DNA of 53,292 nt, taken from positions 1 through 53,292 of the forward strand of contig NZ_JABBPN010000026.1 in assembly GCF_012933385.1 (NCBI RefSeq), in the 5' to 3' direction. Source of the DNA: Paenibacillus lemnae. Its GTDB lineage: Bacteria > Bacillota > Bacilli > Paenibacillales > Paenibacillaceae. The notes below the pieces were generated by a model. It ran no database searches. It was not told the DNA's origin and saw nothing but the letters and a program-made list of their open reading frames with translations. Of this stretch, positions 49,205-53,292 are shown in pieces; positions within the stretch are counted from its first letter, which is position 1, and each line of letters opens with the position of its first letter. The translations under genes were made by a program, and so were the position numbers.

Positions 49205-51991
49205 TCAGCCGGTATTCCGAAGGCCTGCAGCGATACCGTTAATCGTAAGCAGCACTTCGCGCAGCAGGTCCGGATCATCCTGACCGCTTTCTCTCAGTTC
49301 GCGCAGCTCGTTCAGCAGCTGAACCTGCAAATAGCTGAGCGGATCGACATACGGATTACGCAGACGAATCGACTCCTGCAGCACAGGCTGGTTGTCAAGA
49401 ATCTCCTGTTGGCCAGTAATCTTCAATACCATTTCCTTGGTCAACTCGAACTCTTCCTTCATCAGTCCAAAAATACGCTGTCTGGCTGTTTCATCCTTCG
49501 TCATCAGCGAGTATTCCTTCGCAATGATGAGGTCTGCTTTGGCAAGCGCCATTTGGAGCGTATTAACCAAGGACGTGAAGAATGGATAATTCACATACAT
49601 ATCCTGCAGAACCTTCAAGTTCTCTTCCTTGCCCTGGTAGAAGCTGTTCAGTCCTGTACCCGAAGCGTACCATGCCGGCAGCAGGTAACGGCTCTGAGTC
49701 CAGGCGAATACCCATGGAATTGCACGCAGATCTTCAAACCGATCACTGTTCTTACGCTTGGATGGACGGGAACCGATGTTCAGTTCGCCTACCTCAGGCA
49801 GCGGTGTGGATTCCTTGAAGAATGTCAGGAAATCCGGATCGCGGAAAATCAGGTCCTGGTATTTGTTCTGAGACACCGAGGAAATCTGTGCTGCAATCTT
49901 CTCCCACTCCTTCTCCTTCGGGTTCTCCTGTGGAGAACGGGCTTGGATTGAAGCCGTGATCAGAGCAGATGTCGCTTGCTCCAGACTGCGGTATGCGATA
50001 CCTTTCAAGGAATAGCGGGAAGAGATAACCTCACCCTGCTCAGTGATCTTGATACCGCCTGCAATGGTATTCGCGGGCTGTGCCATAATACTGCGGTTGA
50101 GCGGCATGCCTCCACGACCCAGTGAACCACCACGGCCATGGAAATACTTCAGCTTAATACCAAACTCATCCCCGACAGCTGTAATGTCCTTCATAGCAAC
50201 CTGCAGCTCCCAGTTCGCTGTTACAGCGCCTCCGTCCTTGTTGCTGTCGGAGTACCCCAGCATGATCTCTTGGAGATCATTCATCGCTTTCACGCCTTCA
50301 CGGTAAATCGGAAGGTTAAACAGACGACGCATAATGGCTGGTGCAGCATGCAGATCTTCAATTGTTTCGAACAATGGTGCAGCCTGAAGTGTTGCAGATA
50401 CATGACCTTGATTGTCCTTACGGAACAAGCCGACCTCTTTAGCGAACACCATAACCTCCAGAATATCACTCGCACCCTCAGCCATACTGATCAGGTAACT
50501 GGAAATACAGTTGGTTCCGAATTCTTTTTGTGCACGATATACCGTCCGGAATACCTCAAGACACTCTTCAGTGCTGTCACTGTATTCCTGGTATGGCGTA
50601 GTCAGTGGACGAGGATCGTTCAGCAGCTTGTTCAGCAGTTCGATTTTGTCCTCTTCTACCATGGAAATATAATCTTCGACTACATTCATCTTGGCGAGGA
50701 TTTCAGCCATCGCGTTCTCATGTTCTTTACTGTGCTGACGAATGTCCAGCGTTGCGGTATGAAAGCCAAAGAGTTCCACTTGGCGAATGGTTTGTTTAAT
50801 CGATGTATCGGCAACATAATCTGCAAAATGATGGCGCAGACTGCGGTCGATCACCTGAAGATCTTCAATGAATTCTTGAGGAGACTGATAGCGTTCAGCT
50901 CCGGTCATGGCAGGATCCAGAACATGCGTCATTTTGGCAAGCATATAGGCAAGCTTGATGCGGTAAGGTTCCTTATCGTTATGCCAGATCTCCATCTTCT
51001 TCAGCGTAACATTCTCACGGTCCTTACGAATCGACTCCAGCAGTTCATCGGTAACATCCACAATGGTTGCGCTGAAGCTGAGATTTTTCATAAGCCCAGT
51101 CAAAATACGCTGATACTCACGAACCGACAGCTTACGCTGCATCTCAAGTGTCTTCCAGGTCACATCTGCTGTTACGGAAGGATTTCCGTCCCGGTCCCCG
51201 CCAATCCATGAGCCGAAGCGCAGGTAGGTCGGTACATGCCAGTCATGTCCAGGATAATACTTATTCAGGCAGCGCTCCAGTTCGAGATATACTTCTGGCA
51301 GTACATGAAACAGCGTTTCATGGAAATAGTACATGCCGTTACGCACCTCGTCGAGCACGGTAGGTTTACGGTCGCGCAGCTCATCCGTCTGCCACAGGGT
51401 AATCACATCATTCAGCAGCTTCTCACGGAGCTGTTCGCGTTCACGGAACGTGAGCGTCGGATTATCCAGCAGCATCACATCTTCGGAAATCCGTTTGTGG
51501 ATATCCAAAATAGCGCGGCGCATCGCTTCTGTTGGGTGAGCTGTCATGACCAGCTCCAGAGACAGTCCCTCCAGAATATTTTGAACCTGATCGATGCTGA
51601 ATTCCCGTTCTCTTAATTCCTGAACAGCACTCTCAATCGAACCAGGCTGTACGCTTTCCCCGGCAGAACGTTCATAATCACGTTTGCGGCGAATACGATG
51701 ATTCTGTTCTGCAATATTCACCAGTTGAAAATAAATCGCAAACGCACGAATGACCTGATGCCGACTATCCGGATTCAATGTGCTCACGATTCTTTTGAAA
51801 TCCGCAAATAACTCAGGTAAAAATTCCGAACGCAGCGCTTTGCTCGTTTCCCGGATTTTCTCTACAATATCCAGGAGTTCATTGCCACCTTGATGGACAA
51901 GGACTTCACCGAGGATATTTCCTAGGAATCGTACATCACGGCGCAGCAGATTGTTGGAATTACTTTTTGCGGTTACAGTAAGTTCAGTCAT
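49205..51991 (-). CDS. ppc: Phosphoenolpyruvate carboxylase
   Basis: This 928-residue enzyme carboxylates PEP to oxaloacetate to refill the TCA cycle. The catalytic His motif is TAHPTEAMRR (about residue 150). GYSDSNKDGG and FHGRGGSLGRGG carry the C-terminal active-site residues, and the chain ends GLRNTG as expected for PEPC. The frame opens at 52018, but the ATG at 51991 has GGGAGGAG. Two TTGACA hexamers lie upstream, but neither has a well-spaced -10. The 290-bp gap to the tRNA cluster otherwise holds only the tRNA terminator. Confidence 0.96.
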   Translation of the reverse strand: MTELTVTAKSNSNNLLRRDVRFLGNILGEVLVHQGGNELLDIVEKIRETSKALRSEFLPELFADFKRIVSTLNPDSRHQVIRAFAIYFQLVNIAEQNHRIRRKRDYERSAGESVQPGSIESAVQELREREFSIDQVQNILEGLSLELVMTAHPTEAMRRAILDIHKRISEDVMLLDNPTLTFREREQLREKLLNDVITLWQTDELRDRKPTVLDEVRNGMYYFHETLFHVLPEVYLELERCLNKYYPGHDWHVPTYLRFGSWIGGDRDGNPSVTADVTWKTLEMQRKLSVREYQRILTGLMKNLSFSATIVDVTDELLESIRKDRENVTLKKMEIWHNDKEPYRIKLAYMLAKMTHVLDPAMTGAERYQSPQEFIEDLQVIDRSLRHHFADYVADTSIKQTIRQVELFGFHTATLDIRQHSKEHENAMAEILAKMNVVEDYISMVEEDKIELLNKLLNDPRPLTTPYQEYSDSTEECLEVFRTVYRAQKEFGTNCISSYLISMAEGASDILEVMVFAKEVGLFRKDNQGHVSATLQAAPLFETIEDLHAAPAIMRRLFNLPIYREGVKAMNDLQEIMLGYSDSNKDGGAVTANWELQVAMKDITAVGDEFGIKLKYFHGRGGSLGRGGMPLNRSIMAQPANTIAGGIKITEQGEVISSRYSLKGIAYRSLEQATSALITASIQARSPQENPKEKEWEKIAAQISSVSQNKYQDLIFRDPDFLTFFKESTPLPEVGELNIGSRPSKRKNSDRFEDLRAIPWVFAWTQSRYLLPAWYASGTGLNSFYQGKEENLKVLQDMYVNYPFFTSLVNTLQMALAKADLIIAKEYSLMTKDETARQRIFGLMKEEFELTKEMVLKITGQQEILDNQPVLQESIRLRNPYVDPLSYLQVQLLNELRELRESGQDDPDLLREVLLTINGIAAGLRNTG

Positions 51992-52242
51992 GTTACTCCT
52001 CCCATCTAAACCCGTCAACAGTTTATCTTATTTTTGCTTCCTAATATCATACAATAAATACTCCCGAAAATCTTTACCTAACTGTCAAAAAAATCACGAT
52101 ATCGACAAAAGAAGACGTTTACAAGATGTCAACTTTTCATGAGATCAACAAGATCTCCCTCTGACCGGCGATTAAAATACTCCACAACATGTTCAGTTCA
52201 CTTTACCACAGTGATACTTCGCAGGAATACGGCGTCGATATG

Positions 52243-52269
52243 TAAAAAAAACATCACACGCGGTGATGT
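52243..52269 (-). terminator. Terminator of the tRNA cluster
   Basis: ACATCAC and GTGATGT pair around a 5-base loop, followed by eight U on minus, 14 bases after the last tRNA. Confidence 0.88.
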
Positions 52270-52282
52270 CCTGCTTTATGTA

Positions 52283-52356
52283 TGGAGCGGGTGATGGGAA
52301 TCGAACCCACGCTACCAGCTTGGAAGGCTGGAGTTCTACCATTGAACTACACCCGC
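52283..52356 (-). tRNA. tRNA-Gly (TCC)
   Basis: Minus-strand cloverleaf with anticodon stem CCAGC/GCTGG and loop CTTCCAA, anticodon TCC. GGTTCGATTCC T-arm; the 3' CCA is encoded. Last gene of the cluster. Confidence 0.95.
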
Positions 52357-52367
52357 AGATGTAACAA

Positions 52368-52441
52368 TCGGGATGACACGATTTGAACATGCGACCCCCT
52401 GGTCCCAAACCAGGTGCTCTACCAAGCTGAGCTACATCCCG
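52368..52441 (-). tRNA. tRNA-Pro (TGG), CCA not encoded
   Basis: Anticodon stem CCTGG/CCAGG with loop TTTGGGA, anticodon TGG. The acceptor CGGGATG/CATCCCG is followed by A then TTG, so CCA must be added after transcription. Confidence 0.95.
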
Positions 52442-52460
52442 TTACATTCTAAATATAAAA

Positions 52461-52537
52461 TGGCGTCCCCTGAGAGATTCGAACTCCCGGCCTTTTGATT
52501 CGTAGTCAAACGCTCTATCCAGCTGAGCTAAGGGGAC
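52461..52537 (-). tRNA. tRNA-Arg (ACG)
   Basis: Anticodon stem TTTGA/TCAAA with loop CTACGAA, anticodon ACG, whose A34 is normally edited to inosine. The 3' CCA is encoded. Confidence 0.95.
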
Positions 52538-52540
52538 ACA

Positions 52541-52615
52541 TGGAGCGGACGACGGGAATCGAACCCGCGACCCTCGCCTTGGCAAGGCGATGCTCTACCG
52601 CTGAGCCACGTCCGC
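52541..52615 (-). tRNA. tRNA-Gly (GCC)
   Basis: Anticodon stem TCGCC/GGCGA with loop TTGCCAA, anticodon GCC. The 3' CCA is encoded. Separated from tRNA-Arg by only three bases. Confidence 0.95.
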
Positions 52616-52623
52616 ATAAAACA

Positions 52624-52707
52624 TGGTGCGCGTGGAGGGACTTGAACCCCCACGTCAAAGACGCTAGATCCTAAGTCTAGTGCGTCTGCCAATTCCGCCA
52701 CACGCGC
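52624..52707 (-). tRNA. tRNA-Leu (TAG)
   Basis: Class II tRNA with a long variable arm (GCGTCTTTGACGT). Anticodon stem CTAGA/TCTAG with loop CTTAGGA, anticodon TAG. The 3' CCA is encoded. Confidence 0.95.
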
Positions 52708-52723
52708 ACAAAGTAAAACTAAA

Positions 52724-52799
52724 TGGTGAGCCATGAAGGACTCGAACCTTCGACACCCTGATTAAAAGTCAGGTGCTCTACCAACTGAGCTAATGGCTC
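52724..52799 (-). tRNA. tRNA-Lys (TTT)
   Basis: Anticodon stem CCTGA/TCAGG with loop CTTTTAA, anticodon TTT. Acceptor GAGCCAT/ATGGCTC, discriminator A, CCA encoded. Confidence 0.95.
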
Positions 52800-52805
52800 A
52801 AACAA

Positions 52806-52880
52806 TGGCTGGGGATATAGGATTCGAACCTATGCATGACGGAGTCAAAGTCCGTTGCCTTACCGCTTGGCTAATCCCCA
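52806..52880 (-). tRNA. tRNA-Gln (TTG)
   Basis: Anticodon stem ACGGA/TCCGT with loop CTTTGAC, anticodon TTG. Acceptor TGGGGAT/ATCCCCA, CCA encoded. Confidence 0.95.
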
Positions 52881-52931
52881 AAAATGTATCACCTTCGTAG
52901 TTTGTCCAGAAAAAGACAAAGTATGAAGTTA

Positions 52932-53007
52932 TGGTGGAGGCTGAGGGGATCGAACCCCCGACCCTCTGCTTGTAAGGCAGATGCTCTCCCAGCTGAGCTA
53001 AGCCTCC
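52932..53007 (-). tRNA. tRNA-Val (TAC)
   Basis: Anticodon stem TCTGC/GCAGA with loop CTTACAA, anticodon TAC. Acceptor GGAGGCT/AGCCTCC, discriminator A, CCA encoded. Confidence 0.95.
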
Positions 53008-53047
53008 ATATGTATTCATCTAAACTTGATGAACTCAGTAGTGTAAG

Positions 53048-53122
53048 TGGTGACCCGTAGGGGATTCGAACCCCTGTTACCTCCGTGAAAGGGAGGTGTC
53101 TTAACCCCTTGACCAACGGGCC
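53048..53122 (-). tRNA. tRNA-Glu (TTC)
   Basis: Anticodon stem CCTCC/GGAGG with loop CTTTCAC, anticodon TTC. CCA encoded. Confidence 0.95.
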
Positions 53123-53128
53123 GCGATA

Positions 53129-53204
53129 TGGAGCTTCCAACCGGGATCGAACCGGTGACCTCATCCTTACCATGGATGCACTCTACCTACTGAGCTATGG
53201 AAGC
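53129..53204 (-). tRNA. tRNA-Thr (GGT)
   Basis: Anticodon stem CATCC/GGATG with loop ATGGTAA, anticodon GGT. Acceptor GCTTCCA/TGGAAGC, CCA encoded. Confidence 0.95.
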
Positions 53205-53207
53205 AAG

Positions 53208-53283
53208 TGGCTCCCCGAACAGGACTCGAACCTGTGACAACTCGATTAACAGTCGAGTGCTCTACCAACTGAGCTATCAGGGA
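53208..53283 (-). tRNA. tRNA-Asn (GTT)
   Basis: Anticodon stem CTCGA/TCGAG with loop CTGTTAA, anticodon GTT. Acceptor TCCCTGA/TCGGGGA with one G-U pair, CCA encoded. First tRNA of the visible cluster; more may lie beyond the window. Confidence 0.94.
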
Positions 53284-53292
53284 ATATGTATC

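Noticed and set aside
50138..51211. Plus-strand open frame of 357 codons
   Set aside because: Antisense to the conserved ppc gene; its composition is the shadow of ppc codons.

Overview
The window reads as a chromosomal segment of a spore-forming, low-to-mid GC Firmicute, most likely a Paenibacillus or close relative. The evidence is gene content and order: sigW-rsiW-cdaA-cdaR-glmM-glmS with a glmS ribozyme, a Spo0M homologue, a YesM/YesN two-component system beside a sugar ABC importer, a B. subtilis-like deo operon, a YkoY/TerC gene behind a manganese riboswitch, an M3B oligopeptidase, and purine-rich Bacillus-type ribosome binding sites. No phage, insertion sequence, CRISPR array or rRNA gene was found. 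Almost every gene lies on the minus strand; only a sugar kinase (9789-10724) and an MFS exporter (23794-25344) are on plus. This suggests one replichore with forks moving from high to low coordinates.

Layout from left to right. 165-2582: a VTT-family membrane protein, pyridoxine kinase and methionine aminopeptidase. 2796-3863: a TerC-family manganese exporter with promoter, yybP-ykoY riboswitch and terminator. 3905-8139: a GH4 glycosidase and the glycolate/lactate-type oxidase pair glcF-glcD. 8163-8385: a folded repeat element. 8414-10724: anmK and a divergent amino-sugar kinase (cell-wall recycling). 10849-13264: an AT-rich module of a TetR regulator, a two-helix membrane protein and a TraB/Tiki-like lipoprotein sharing operator-like sites. 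13372-13452: a 26-residue membrane peptide gene.

13682-20654 is a complete deoxynucleoside salvage operon (deoC-cdd-nupC-deoB-deoD-pdp) with its regulator deoR upstream and a cluster of DnaA boxes behind deoR. 20990-28315 holds small membrane or hypothetical proteins, an RNase H with viroplasmin domain, a UPF0316 protein, a TetR/MFS drug-efflux pair, an M3 peptidase and Spo0M. A 105-bp pentanucleotide repeat (28448-28552) precedes a membrane-anchored secreted protein. 29315-31941 is a three-gene ABC exporter. 32107-38817 is a sugar ABC importer (two permeases and a binding lipoprotein) with its YesM/YesN pair. 38916-39512 encodes an HTH-desulfoferrodoxin fusion. 39696-41092 is an acetyltransferase plus a TIM-barrel isomerase.

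41307-49041 is the conserved cell-envelope block: SigW and its anti-sigma factor, the c-di-AMP cyclase CdaA with regulator CdaR, then GlmM and GlmS, which make glucosamine-1-phosphate for peptidoglycan. PEP carboxylase follows (49205-51991), and the right end is a cluster of eleven tRNA genes that may continue past the window.
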